Of a DNA stretch of 64,000 nucleotides, positions 25,383 through 34,065 are shown in pieces. The notes beneath the pieces are model-generated. The model searched no databases. It saw only the letters and a program-made list of their open reading frames with translations, and was not told the origin of the DNA. The DNA lies in the NCBI RefSeq assembly GCF_000378385.1, contig NZ_KB899662.1, positions 1-64,000 on the forward strand, given 5' to 3'. The number at the start of each line of letters is the position of its first letter. Within the stretch, counting starts at the first letter, position 1. The stretch is from Paenibacillus daejeonensis DSM 15491 (GTDB taxonomy: Bacteria > Bacillota > Bacilli > Paenibacillales > Paenibacillaceae). The position numbers and the translations under genes were made by a program.

Positions 25383-26522
25383 TCAACCTGATAGCAGGGT
25401 GCGGGCCCATTGCTGGAATTCCTGCTCGGGCTCGATTCCGAGTTCTTCCCGAAGCAGGGTTTCGTAGCTCTGGTAATGCACTCTTGCCTGCCCCTGGTTA
25501 CTCGCCTTCATATACCCCTTCATGACCATCTTGCAGATTTCCTCGGAGTATGGCTCTTTGTCCTGTAACTGCAACAACCGGCTCAGTGCTTCATCATTTC
25601 GGCCTCTGTCAAAATCGTACTCTGACAGACGCAGATTGGCTGTTATGTACTGCTGGTGCAGCTGTTTGCGCTTGGCCGAAGCCCAGCTGTAATCATGCTC
25701 CTCCAAGTATTCGCCCCGATACAGAGAGACCGCCTGCTCGTTGCGCTTGGCATGCGCTTCATCCCTAATCTGGGACGAGTCGATGATCGCTTCAAATTGC
25801 TCGACATCCGTCTGCAGGTTCGACTTCAGGAGACGGTAACGCTCTTGCGAGAACTCCACCTTGGCTTGTACGCCCCACTCCTTCAGCAGCTTGCGAATAT
25901 GATAGACGGTTGTATGCAGATAAGTAACGGCCTTGTCTTGCTCATATTCCTGCCAGACGCTATCTACAATCTGGTCCTTCAGCACCCATCTTTCGTTATG
26001 ATGCAGCAGATAGGCGAACATCTCTTGGGCTTTGTAGGTGCGCCATTTCAGCCGTTTTTTGGCGTCGCCGGCAGGATACAGCTCCAGCCGCTTGAAACAG
26101 CTGATGGAAGCGGCAGCAGGAGCAGCGGGCTTCACCGGTTCCGGTCGCGGCTCGGTTGCGGCCTGCATCGATTGCTCGATGCGCTCCAACGTTTTTTGAA
26201 ATCGCTCGGGATTGATGGGCTTGAGCAAATAATCCAAAGCGTGTAGTTCAAACGCCTCGACAGCGTAGTTGGCATATGCCGTAATATAGATAATCCGAAT
26301 GCCAGGATGAATGGCCTGGATGTGCTCCGCTGCCTCCAGGCCATTCATCTCCGGCATCCCAATGTCCAAAAATACGAGGTCTGTTTTTTCTTCCTTGAGG
26401 TGCTCCAACCCTTTGCGAGCAGAGGTATACTTGCCCGCGATTTGTATCCGACCATCCTTCTTGAGCAGTCGCTCCAGCTGCTGCAGGGCCGGCTTCTCAT
26501 CATCAATCAGAATCGCGTTCAT
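25383..26522 (-). CDS. Response regulator with C-terminal SARP/BTAD-type transcription domain
   Basis: About 379 residues. The receiver (1-120) has IDDEKPAL, the phosphoacceptor in LVFLDIGMPEMNG and KP in YLLKPINPERF. After a Pro/Ala linker, residues about 145-230 form a winged helix of the OmpR/SARP type (YKAQEMFAYLLHHNERWVLKDQIVDSVW...HTTVYHIRKLLKEWG). Residues about 240-375 form a helical bacterial transcriptional activation domain (TDVEQFEAII...GEYLEEHDYSWASAKRKQLHQQYITANLRLSEYDFDRG). The chosen ATG has AGGAG at 11 bases; a GTG 12 bases upstream overlapping the kinase gene is an alternative. It forms a two-component system with the 7TM hybrid kinase. Confidence 0.88.
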   Translation of the reverse strand: MNAILIDDEKPALQQLERLLKKDGRIQIAGKYTSARKGLEHLKEEKTDLVFLDIGMPEMNGLEAAEHIQAIHPGIRIIYITAYANYAVEAFELHALDYLLKPINPERFQKTLERIEQSMQAATEPRPEPVKPAAPAAASISCFKRLELYPAGDAKKRLKWRTYKAQEMFAYLLHHNERWVLKDQIVDSVWQEYEQDKAVTYLHTTVYHIRKLLKEWGVQAKVEFSQERYRLLKSNLQTDVEQFEAIIDSSQIRDEAHAKRNEQAVSLYRGEYLEEHDYSWASAKRKQLHQQYITANLRLSEYDFDRGRNDEALSRLLQLQDKEPYSEEICKMVMKGYMKASNQGQARVHYQSYETLLREELGIEPEQEFQQWARTLLSG

Positions 26523-26526
26523 CGCT

Positions 26527-29500
26527 CTACTCACTCCTGTCCTCGGATATCATCGTACGCGGTCCTCCAGGAATTCGGAACCGGATGGTCGTCCCTTGCT
26601 GTTCTCTGCTCTCCACTTCCAGCCCTGTTCCGTAAATGGACTGCAGACGCTTATTGATATTCCGCAATCCCACGCCGCCCGGGCCTCTGTTGCCTGAGAG
26701 CACAGCCTCGGCTCGCTCTGCAGACATGCCTACGCCATCGTCTTCGACTACAAATTCAACTTCTTGTCCGACCTGCCGGATGGACAGACGAACCGTTCCG
26801 CCGGACTCTTGCTGCATGACCCCGTGCCGGACAGCATTTTCCACAATAGGCTGGATACTGAGCGGCGGAATCAGCACGCGCACGGATTCGTCGATATCAT
26901 ACTCGATGACCAGCAGATCGTCGAAGCGGGCTTTTTCCAGTGCAAGATACGATTTGACCAGCTCCAGCTCCTTCGAGAGCGGCTTGGTCTGCTCCCGGTT
27001 CTGGAAATCGAAGCTGCTGCGCAAATATTGACTCAGTTCAAATAAGAGCTGAATGGCTTTGTCCGGATCATCATAACAAATGGAGATGATCGTATTCATT
27101 GCATTGTACAGGAAATGAGGCTTGATCTGCGCTTGCAAATACGCAATCTCGGTCTGGATCGATTGTTTGACGGATGAGCGGAGCTCCAGCAAGGTCCGCA
27201 CGCGGGCTCTTAGCTCGCCGAGGTCGACCGGCTTGCTTAGATAATCATTGGCTCCGGAGGCGAAGGCCGCTTGACTATCCTCCGAACGACTGCGAGCCGT
27301 CAGCATCAAGATTGGCAAATCAGACAGCAGGCGATGCTCTCTAATCTGACGGCACAATTCCAGGCCCGACATCTCCGGCATCATCCAGTCCGTGATCACC
27401 AGATCGATTCCCGGATTGCGGTTAATCTCCAGCAGCGCCTCCCGACCACTCTGCACGGGGATAACCACATGCCGCTCCAGCGACAGTGCATTAATCAACA
27501 CCTGCAGATTCACGGGATCATCGTCCACCACAAGGATTTGGCAGCGTTCACCATCCCGCGGTATCGCGACTTCCTCCTGATGCTCCGCCAATGCAGCGGC
27601 CGTCATGGCCTGAGCCGAATAAGTAGCCTGTCCAGCCAGGGACTGATCCTTCGCAACCGGCAGCGTGAAGCGAAACACCGAACCGACGCCCGGCGTCGAT
27701 TCTGCCCAGATGCGTCCGCCATTAAGCTCGATCAACTTGCGCGTAATACTAAGCCCGAGCCCCGTCCCCTTATAACTGCGGTGAACCGCCGAGCCATTCT
27801 GATCATAAGCATCGAAGATAGAACCTAACCGCTCAGGTCGAATACCGACCCCCGTATCGGCGACTGAGATGATTAACAGGCTGCCCTGAATATCAGCGGA
27901 TAGCGTAACACTGCCTTGTTCTGTGAATTTGAGCGCGTTCCCCAGCAGATTAAAGAGAATTTGATGCAGCCGGTCCTCATCCGTATCCAGCAGTGGCAAA
28001 TATTCCGGCCAGCGTACCCGCAGCTCCACGCCGGTCTTGGCGTCGACATGGCGAATAACTTCTACGACGGAGCTTGCAATCATACGCAGATCGACAGGTT
28101 TTCGTTGAATGACAATATCACCATTTTTGAGCTTGGCGAAATCAAGGATATCGTTAATTAGCGCAGAGAGCCTCTTGCCTGTTGAAACAACCATCGACAG
28201 ATGCTCTGCCTGCTTGCGGCTGAGCGGTCCAGCCGAGCCTTCCAGCATCGTTTGGGCCATATTGACGATTCCATGCAATGGCGTGCGCAGCTCATGGGAT
28301 GTATTAGCCAAAAATTCGTCTTTTAACCCATCCAATGTCAGCAGCCGCACCGATAGCTGTTCCACTTCGCGGAAGGAAGCCGCATAACGGAGCGCCATCA
28401 ATACACCCTGGGCAAAAACAAAAACAATAATTTCAAACAGCATCAAGTAGTAGGGCATGTTCAAGCCAAGCAGAAAAAGAATATTAATCATGATGATCGC
28501 CAAGATGCTATAAATACTCACCATCATGAAGAACAAATTTTCGGATTGCTGCTGCAAGCCTTTAATCATGGCATACAAGACGTAGCCCACACTCATAAAG
28601 GACACCGCCAGCATGAAATCTTCCACTTGACTGAAAATAACCGGCGGAAGAACAATGGAAGCCGTTGCCATCACTACAGTCACCCAGAATGCTGCTCTGG
28701 AGATGACAGGAATTACCGTCCCTGGCAGTGAAATCGCGACGTAGCGAAGCAGAAAATAATAGACGAGCACGGAGCAAAAAAACTGGATTTTCATAAAAAT
28801 GACATAATCCATGCCAGGTATGAGAATACCAAGCAGCTTCTCTCCATGCGTCAAAACATACAGCATGGCCCCCAAGCAAAACAACCCGAGATAGAGCATA
28901 GCCGATTCACTCTTGCGGAGGCGAGAGACAAGCATGAACATACACGCGGGAATAAACAAACCGACAATCGACATCCAGTCAATTCCGGAAGCAAACTCGC
29001 GGCTCTGGATAATCGTCTGCTGATCGCCAAAGAGGATGGGTGAAATGATGCCGCCGGACGAATAGCTGTAGTTGGCTGCTTGCACCAGCACCTCGATGGT
29101 ATCTCCGGAGATATCCGCATAACCGACAAAGGGAATGTTGCGTTGGACGCCTGCTTGCGGATGGTCTGCCGGCTTGCCACTGGCCCCTACCTCGGCATCA
29201 CCCAGAAAGATGCGGCTGGCTGACCGGATATTCTTCATATGAATGCCATAAATTCCGTCCGAGCCCTCAGGCAGCAGGATCTGAAGTCTGAATGTCGCAT
29301 ACCCGGAGTTGCTAGATTGGCCATCCTCGCTAATGTAAGGATTCCACTTGCCTGGAACTTGGACCGTTACAGCCTCCATGGGGGAAGCCTGCATGCTCCC
29401 TGGTGTGAGCAGCTCGCTGCGGTATAGCTCCCACTCCCCTTCCAGCGGGACCGCGCCACCCTTCTCAAAATTCCAGCTGCGCAGATCCATCACGCCCTGC

Positions 29501-29613
29501 TGTGCTTGCGGCGGCACTTGCGGGTCCGTTATCATCTGTATGATCGCGATTAGCGGTATTGAGATTACGACTGCCAAGCTAGTGAGGATCGTCAGCCAAT
29601 AGTTCTTACTCAT
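26527..29613 (-). CDS. 7TM hybrid sensor kinase with two kinase modules and a receiver
   Basis: Very large sensor (1028 residues). Signal/TM 5-28; an extracellular beta-rich 7TMR-DISM-like domain about 45-195; seven hydrophobic segments about 212-410. HisKA has the phospho-His at about 440 (NTSHELRTPLHG). The first HATPase covers about 545-655 (NLLGNALKF, DTGVGIRPE, GTGLGLSI). A receiver at about 690-805 has Asp742 (ITDWMMPEMSG). A second, LytS-type kinase domain has His833 (QIKPHFLYNAMNTI), followed by a second HATPase about 920-1015 (IVENAVRHGV, DDGVGM, GGVGLRNINKRL). Two complete kinase modules of different families in one chain are unusual. The ORF end overlaps the possible GTG start of its response regulator. 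The ligand is unknown; 7TMR-DISM sensors often bind carbohydrates. Confidence 0.92.
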   Translation of the reverse strand: MSKNYWLTILTSLAVVISIPLIAIIQMITDPQVPPQAQQGVMDLRSWNFEKGGAVPLEGEWELYRSELLTPGSMQASPMEAVTVQVPGKWNPYISEDGQSSNSGYATFRLQILLPEGSDGIYGIHMKNIRSASRIFLGDAEVGASGKPADHPQAGVQRNIPFVGYADISGDTIEVLVQAANYSYSSGGIISPILFGDQQTIIQSREFASGIDWMSIVGLFIPACMFMLVSRLRKSESAMLYLGLFCLGAMLYVLTHGEKLLGILIPGMDYVIFMKIQFFCSVLVYYFLLRYVAISLPGTVIPVISRAAFWVTVVMATASIVLPPVIFSQVEDFMLAVSFMSVGYVLYAMIKGLQQQSENLFFMMVSIYSILAIIMINILFLLGLNMPYYLMLFEIIVFVFAQGVLMALRYAASFREVEQLSVRLLTLDGLKDEFLANTSHELRTPLHGIVNMAQTMLEGSAGPLSRKQAEHLSMVVSTGKRLSALINDILDFAKLKNGDIVIQRKPVDLRMIASSVVEVIRHVDAKTGVELRVRWPEYLPLLDTDEDRLHQILFNLLGNALKFTEQGSVTLSADIQGSLLIISVADTGVGIRPERLGSIFDAYDQNGSAVHRSYKGTGLGLSITRKLIELNGGRIWAESTPGVGSVFRFTLPVAKDQSLAGQATYSAQAMTAAALAEHQEEVAIPRDGERCQILVVDDDPVNLQVLINALSLERHVVIPVQSGREALLEINRNPGIDLVITDWMMPEMSGLELCRQIREHRLLSDLPILMLTARSRSEDSQAAFASGANDYLSKPVDLGELRARVRTLLELRSSVKQSIQTEIAYLQAQIKPHFLYNAMNTIISICYDDPDKAIQLLFELSQYLRSSFDFQNREQTKPLSKELELVKSYLALEKARFDDLLVIEYDIDESVRVLIPPLSIQPIVENAVRHGVMQQESGGTVRLSIRQVGQEVEFVVEDDGVGMSAERAEAVLSGNRGPGGVGLRNINKRLQSIYGTGLEVESREQQGTTIRFRIPGGPRTMISEDRSE

Positions 29614-29737
29614 CTGTCCTCCATTTAAAAACCTTTTTCCTTACCCGGTATTTCTTTCCACTTTGTAGTTTACCATCTTCCCCCTTTGATTTCACGCCTT
29701 CTTTCGTCATCTTTCGACTTTTATTTCTTGACCGTCT

Positions 29738-30370
29738 TCAATAGGTTAGATGGACTTGACTCCCGCCTTCCCGCCGATCATTCCAGTAGAGCTCCAGCCT
29801 GTCGCCATCCGCGAGTTTCCCCACACCTGCCGGCGTTCCAGTGAAGATCAAGTCGCCTTCTCCCAGACCGTAATGCTGGCCGATATGATCAATCAGAACC
29901 TGCAGCCCAAAAATCGCCTCACTTAAGGAGCCGCGCTGCCGTTCTTCTTGATTAATGCGAAGCGAGAATGGGGTATGTAGCAATGCATCTAGACTACTAA
30001 AAGGAGCAAAGGCTGTGATCGGCGCGGAATGACGGAATCCTTTGGCCCTCAGCCAAGGATGCTGTTTTTCCTTCAGCACGGTCTGTACATCACGAAGTGT
30101 CAAATCCAGACCAAGGGAATAATGACTGATCATGGCTTCCGCCTGCAAACCCTCCTCGTACGATTGGCCTATACGAACGACGAGTTCCGTTTCATAATGC
30201 ACATCCCCCTCCGTTCCCGGCACTTCCAGCCTTCCTTCGTCAAGAAAGGTTATCGCGTGCGTAGGCTTCATAAAAATCATTGGGCTTTCCGGCACGCTGT
30301 TTCCCAGCTCCGCTGCATGCTTGCCATAATTGCGTCCGACACAATAAACGTTTTGAATCGAGATTGTCAT
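29738..30370 (-). CDS. Fumarylacetoacetate hydrolase (FAH) family protein
   Basis: About 210 residues with the FAH fold core: NVYCVGRNYGKHAAELGN, MIFMKPTHAI, the metal-binding VHYETELVVRIG, GLDLTLRDVQTVLKEKQHPWLRAKGFRHSAPI and the C-terminal IFTGTPAGVGKLADGD. The family cleaves or decarboxylates 2-keto-type acids such as acylpyruvates and oxaloacetate. The ATG was chosen after GGGAGTGGAG; the frame stays open a little further upstream without a site. It lies between the agr-type operon, whose terminator is just upstream, and the hybrid kinase gene, and is probably monocistronic. Nothing is seen in the 120-base gap on its downstream side. Confidence 0.9.
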   Translation of the reverse strand: MTISIQNVYCVGRNYGKHAAELGNSVPESPMIFMKPTHAITFLDEGRLEVPGTEGDVHYETELVVRIGQSYEEGLQAEAMISHYSLGLDLTLRDVQTVLKEKQHPWLRAKGFRHSAPITAFAPFSSLDALLHTPFSLRINQEERQRGSLSEAIFGLQVLIDHIGQHYGLGEGDLIFTGTPAGVGKLADGDRLELYWNDRREGGSQVHLTY

Positions 30371-30398
30371 GGATAGCTCCACTCCCTGCTCTGAAATG

Positions 30399-30426
30399 TA
30401 AAAAAAACCGCACAGCATGTGCGGTT
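30399..30426 (-). terminator. Terminator of the agr-type operon
   Basis: The minus strand reads AACCGCACA/TGTGCGGTT with a three-base loop (30418-30426 with 30406-30414), followed by a run of T residues. It lies just past the stop of the LytTR gene. Confidence 0.93.
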
Positions 30427-30433
30427 CTCCGGA

Positions 30434-30820
30434 TTAGTAGCCTAATATGGCCTTGCCTGCGGGCAAGCCGCGCACGACCGAATCAAAATGCTTGGCTGAG
30501 AAAGTACAGCATTTGGCGTTAGGTCCGAGCGGCCACTCAAAGTAGGCTTTCTTCGTCCCTTTGTCCAAGTAAGCAATATTATGAATATTAACGGCGTTAT
30601 TCCGGTCGACGAGTTTGAAGTTAAAACCACTGTTGTTCAGCAGCTCAACATAGAACCGCAACGTACCCATCGTGTAGTAGCTGGCGTCGCGCGTATGCAC
30701 AACGATTCGATTAATAATGCCATCACACTCGAAAAAGATAATGTCTTCGATTTGAACCAGCTTAAGCCCCAATCCTCCATCAACATCGAGCGCGACGGAC
30801 AAATGCTTACAATCATGCAT
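30434..30820 (-). CDS. LytTR-domain DNA-binding protein lacking a receiver domain
   Basis: About 128 residues made up almost entirely of a LytTR-type DNA-binding domain. KLVQIEDIIFFECDGIINRIVVHTRDASYYTMGTL is the typical strand pattern after the 'I..IEYIE' start, then a helix (RFYVELLNNSG), the 'F..v.R...VNI..I' block (FKLVDRNNAVNIHNIAYLD) and the C-terminal FDSVVRGL. AgrA-type regulators carry a receiver in front of this domain; here none is encoded. The ATG used has AGGGG nine bases upstream, and one ATG nine bases earlier is an alternative. It is the last gene of the agrC-like/agrB/agrD/LytTR unit, so it is the likely output regulator. Confidence 0.82.
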   Translation of the reverse strand: MHDCKHLSVALDVDGGLGLKLVQIEDIIFFECDGIINRIVVHTRDASYYTMGTLRFYVELLNNSGFNFKLVDRNNAVNIHNIAYLDKGTKKAYFEWPLGPNAKCCTFSAKHFDSVVRGLPAGKAILGY

Positions 30821-30841
30821 TATGACCATCCCCTGTCTGGA

Positions 30842-30964
30842 TTATTTGAGCAGCTCTTCAGGCGTCTCCGGTTGGTTCCAGAACGTCCAACTGGCCGTGC
30901 TGACGACCAATACCGCTGCAGAAGACAAAACGGTTGCCAGTAGTGTAAAGAAGCGCTTTTTCAT
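30842..30964 (-). CDS. agrD: AgrD-like cyclic lactone autoinducer peptide precursor
   Basis: A 40-residue peptide not long enough for usual gene calling. It starts five bases after the agrB stop, with a strong AAGGGGGTG ribosome site. The layout is that of AgrD: a basic, amphipathic N-terminal leader (MKKRFFTLLATVLSSAAV...), a short core, and a proline- and glutamate-rich C-terminal recognition tail (NQPETPEELLK). The core reads ASWTFW just before the tail. Serine stands where classical AgrD has cysteine and is followed by four residues, which would give a five-residue ring (S-W-T-F-W) closed as a lactone. Ser-based AgrD peptides are known from the Staphylococcus intermedius group. Processing sites are predicted only. 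Confidence 0.8.
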   Translation of the reverse strand: MKKRFFTLLATVLSSAAVLVVSTASWTFWNQPETPEELLK

Positions 30965-30968
30965 GTTT

Positions 30969-31484
30969 TCACCCCCTTCCCCGAACGAGAGTCATCGCCT
31001 GAACCAGTAAGGCTGCTGCAAGAACGGAATAGCCGATGAAGAAGCTGACCGTAATGATCCCTAGCGCAATAAGCTTGAGATACTTGAAATATCTGACTGG
31101 AATGCGGGTTTGTTTTTCAATTCGGGAAGGAGCGTAAATCAGCGCCAATAGAAAAGCTGCGCCATTCATAACTTGCGTTGTAACGGTATTAAAATCCGCA
31201 TAGCTTAGTAGAGTAAAGGCTAGCGTAGAGAGGACAATACAAAGGACACTGGATTTCAGATGATAGCCCCCGGACACTTGCCGAAGAATCGCAAATGCAC
31301 CCATCGCTACCGCGGTCTCCATCAACCGGCCGGTGAATACACCGACCAGCAATGTAAAAGCAATAATGGAAAAGGTATTAATGAAAAGTTTAACCGCGTA
31401 CTGAAGTACGGCTACGCTCGCAGGATGCTCCGGCACCCGGGATTTGATACCCGAGGCCACACGGAGAGAGATCGCTTCGATCAA
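30969..31484 (-). CDS. agrB: AgrB-family peptide-processing membrane protease
   Basis: A 171-residue integral membrane protein with about five to six hydrophobic segments. The catalytic pair of AgrB is visible as His75 and Cys82 in SGGYHLKSSVLC, after the conserved AILRQVSGG. AgrB cleaves AgrD at its C-terminal tail, forms the thioester/ester intermediate and helps export the cyclic peptide. The start is TTG, overlapping the TGA of the upstream AgrC-like gene by four bases (TTGA). AgrD follows after five bases. Confidence 0.92.
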   Translation of the reverse strand: MIEAISLRVASGIKSRVPEHPASVAVLQYAVKLFINTFSIIAFTLLVGVFTGRLMETAVAMGAFAILRQVSGGYHLKSSVLCIVLSTLAFTLLSYADFNTVTTQVMNGAAFLLALIYAPSRIEKQTRIPVRYFKYLKLIALGIITVSFFIGYSVLAAALLVQAMTLVRGRG

Positions 31485-32116
31485 TGCTCACCAGCTTCTT
31501 TCCTAAAGGAATAGATAAGAAAAATAAGAAGCGAAATGACAAATCCGATTAAACCGACAAACACATTGAGCAACTGCATCACGATAAAGAGAAACAAGAT
31601 GAACAAGACAATCAACGCGATAATCAGGACATGTTCTCTCTTGAAGCGTAACTTCTCAAAGTCAAACGTAAAACCGTACCCTCTCCGGTACAAATAAGCG
31701 GTAATCAGGATAAGCGTCACGGGCAGGAACTGCATAATGTACCCTTTCATTGGCGCGGCTTGAATATCTTCAAATGAAATGAGGACATTCAGCACGAGCG
31801 TCTGTAGCACAAGCACGGAGGCAAATCCGACAATTGTCATCAAAAACGACCATAAAATGGGGATTCGGACAATTGTAGTAAAGAACAGCGCCGTAATCAA
31901 TAGGTTGACGATCGGTGCGATAGCGCCCATGTTAGCAGTCGATATGAGTTCTTCCCTCGTCAAGTAGTTCTGCAGATTAATAATCTCGATGATGAGGAGC
32001 GAATGCCAGAAATACTTTCGAAAATCAAAGCGAAATACATATAACGCGACTGCATAGATTGAGAGCCCCTCAATGGTAGAGAAAAACATAAATAACAAAA
32101 AACTTATCACAATCAT
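31481..32116 (-). CDS. AgrC-like membrane sensor without a kinase domain
   Basis: A 211-residue, almost entirely hydrophobic protein with six to seven predicted membrane segments (e.g. ISFLLFMFFSTIEGLSIYAVALYVF, IAPIVNLLITALFFTTIV, FLPVTLILITAYLY, VLIIALIVLFILFLFIVMQLLNVFVGLIGFVISLLIFLIY). It ends in a 10-residue charged tail. Size, topology and position directly before agrB match the N-terminal peptide-binding domain of AgrC/GHKL receptors. The coiled-coil, HisKA and HATPase parts are absent: the gene ends in a clean stop overlapping the agrB start. It may be a receptor that sequesters or signals directly to the LytTR protein. The assignment as AgrC-like is by topology and context only. Confidence 0.65.
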   Translation of the reverse strand: MIVISFLLFMFFSTIEGLSIYAVALYVFRFDFRKYFWHSLLIIEIINLQNYLTREELISTANMGAIAPIVNLLITALFFTTIVRIPILWSFLMTIVGFASVLVLQTLVLNVLISFEDIQAAPMKGYIMQFLPVTLILITAYLYRRGYGFTFDFEKLRFKREHVLIIALIVLFILFLFIVMQLLNVFVGLIGFVISLLIFLIYSFRKEAGEH

Positions 32117-32202
32117 CGACCGTCCCTATCTGTTTGAAACCGTATGGCTATTTCTATAATAAGCCTATCGCTCGCATTTTTCGACCCTTTGTCCCATAAT
32201 TT

Positions 32203-33078
32203 TTATCTTGACAAATCACTCTGAACCTGCTTGCGATATGTAGTCGGAGACATCCGTTCACGAGCCCTGAATAATCGGGCAAACGTTTTATACGAGCCAA
32301 ACCCGACTTCGTAGCAAATTTCGGAAACATTCATGTCCGTCGAGGCCAGCAGACTACAGGCATGCCTGATCCTCAAATCGCTGAGGAGCTGCATGAATGT
32401 CTGTCCCGTTACTTCTTTGATCCGCTCGCTGATTCTCGACATGCTCATGGCGAAGCGTTCGGATAGCTCAGACAAGGTGAGAGGATCTTGATGATTCCGC
32501 TGGATGTAATGAATGATTCGCCAAGTCGGACTGGCTTTGACCGTGCTGCTCCTCTCTATAAGCATATGATTCGCCTGACGCCTGCCCCGATCGAAGGCGA
32601 CCAGCACTTCGATCAGCTTGGCTTGCAGCATGGACGCCCGCCAGTAGTCATCGCCATTGTATTCTTCCATCATGCGAGCAAGGATCGTCTGTAGCCGTTC
32701 ACGCATTTCGCCATCCAGCTGAATATAGGGAGCCAGCCCGGAATCGTCAGCGAGCAGACGGCTGAGCTCGTCCTTCCTGCCTGTCCCCATCAGCAGATCC
32801 ATCCCGAACATGCAGTTGACCAGCTCAAGCGTCTGTCCGGGCTCGGTATGAATCTCATGAATTTGGTAGGGAAGGATGAGCGTGAAGGTCCCTGGCTTCA
32901 TCGGGTGACAGACACCGTTGATCCATTCTGCTCCCCTGCCTCCGATGACAAAGGAAAACTCCAGAAAGTCATGCCGGTGCGAAGGGAATCCTGCGGTCAA
33001 TCGGTTAATGCCGATATGCAGCGGCAACAACGTATCGCGATTCGGATAATTCGTAAGATTACGGGGGTACTGAGTCAT
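32203..33078 (-). CDS. AraC-family transcriptional regulator
   Basis: About 291 residues. The N-terminal cupin sensor has INRLTAGFPSHRHDFLEFSFVIGGRGAEWINGVCHPMKPGTFTLILPYQIHEI. The C-terminal AraC/XylS double helix-turn-helix has LTLSELSERFAMSMSRISERIKEVTGQTFMQLLSDLRIRHACSLLASTDMNVSEICYEVGFGSYKTFARLFRARERMSPTTYRKQ. The ATG is preceded by AGGAGAG. It is divergent from the TIM-barrel isomerase gene across 132 bases, its most likely target. Confidence 0.93.
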   Translation of the reverse strand: MTQYPRNLTNYPNRDTLLPLHIGINRLTAGFPSHRHDFLEFSFVIGGRGAEWINGVCHPMKPGTFTLILPYQIHEIHTEPGQTLELVNCMFGMDLLMGTGRKDELSRLLADDSGLAPYIQLDGEMRERLQTILARMMEEYNGDDYWRASMLQAKLIEVLVAFDRGRRQANHMLIERSSTVKASPTWRIIHYIQRNHQDPLTLSELSERFAMSMSRISERIKEVTGQTFMQLLSDLRIRHACSLLASTDMNVSEICYEVGFGSYKTFARLFRARERMSPTTYRKQVQSDLSR

Positions 33079-33210
33079 CAACTTTTGCTCTCCTGTCGAA
33101 ATATTGAGACATTCTCCGAAAAGATCGGCATGCTTTTCCCGAGAGTTTATTTTACCATGAAACCGTTGCTATAATGGCATTGGAATAGATTTACTACCAG
33201 AGGAGGAAGA

Positions 33211-34050
33211 ATGATGCTGAGAGGACTGACACGCGCAGGTCTTGGACCTGTTGAGAATGATGAGCAGTTTTTGGAAATCGCTGCAAAATACGGCTTTCAG
33301 AGCGTAGATATTGACCCGACCGGCTTGATTAATCAATGGGGCCTGGAAGGGACCAAGCAGCGTCTGGAGGAACTGGGGCTGTCGATTGGCGCCATTGGCT
33401 TGTCCGTCGATTGGCGGACGACGGATGAGAATTTCCGTTCATCCCTCACGGCGTTGCCCGCGCAAGCGGCCGCCGCGGCCGCGCTGGGCGTGACCCGCTG
33501 TTGTACCTATGTTCTACCTTCTGTAGATGAACCGGCTGCACAATTCACGGTCCAGGCGACCAAGCGCCTGCGGCTGTGCGCTCAGATTCTCGGCGGCTAT
33601 GGCATTCGTCTCGGCCTGGAATTCGTTGGCCCTCATCACCTCCGTACCCGCTGGACTCATCCGTTCCTGTGGACGACAGAGGATACACTTGCTTGGATTG
33701 AAGCCATTGGCGAGCCCAATGTCGGCCTGCTCTTCGATGCCTACCACTGGTATACGACGGAAATGTCGGTTGAGGATATTGGCAAGCTGCGTGCGGATCA
33801 GATCGTACATGTCCACATCAACGATGCCAAGGCTGTGCCTGTAGAGGAAGCCTTGGACAACGACCGGGTCTACCCCGGAGAAGGCGTTATTGACCTGGTT
33901 GGCTTCCTTAAGGCTCTTCAAGCCATTGGCTATACAGGACCTGTCGCCCAGGAAATCCTGACACCCGCCCCACCAACAGATTCTGTTGAAGCGCTGGCCG
34001 AGCGTTCCCGCCAAGGCTTCGACCGTGTGTTTGGCGAAGCAGGATTGTAA
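33211..34050 (+). CDS. Sugar phosphate isomerase/epimerase family protein (TIM barrel)
   Basis: A 279-residue xylose-isomerase-like TIM barrel. The metal-ligand Glu of strand 6 lies in IRLGLEFVGP, Asp/His follow in NVGLLFDAYHWY, then VHVHINDAK, and the final Glu is in GPVAQEILTP. An AGGAGG site precedes the twin ATG codons (33211 and 33214). It is divergent from the AraC regulator, suggesting induction by the sugar this enzyme handles; the substrate is unknown (inosose, hexulose or similar are possible). Confidence 0.88.
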   Translation: MMLRGLTRAGLGPVENDEQFLEIAAKYGFQSVDIDPTGLINQWGLEGTKQRLEELGLSIGAIGLSVDWRTTDENFRSSLTALPAQAAAAAALGVTRCCTYVLPSVDEPAAQFTVQATKRLRLCAQILGGYGIRLGLEFVGPHHLRTRWTHPFLWTTEDTLAWIEAIGEPNVGLLFDAYHWYTTEMSVEDIGKLRADQIVHVHINDAKAVPVEEALDNDRVYPGEGVIDLVGFLKALQAIGYTGPVAQEILTPAPPTDSVEALAERSRQGFDRVFGEAGL

Positions 34051-34065
34051 TTGGGGAGTCAGTTA

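Noticed and set aside
30581-30943. 120-residue plus-strand frame
   Set aside because: Antisense to the LytTR and agrD genes, which have good ribosome sites and fit the operon.
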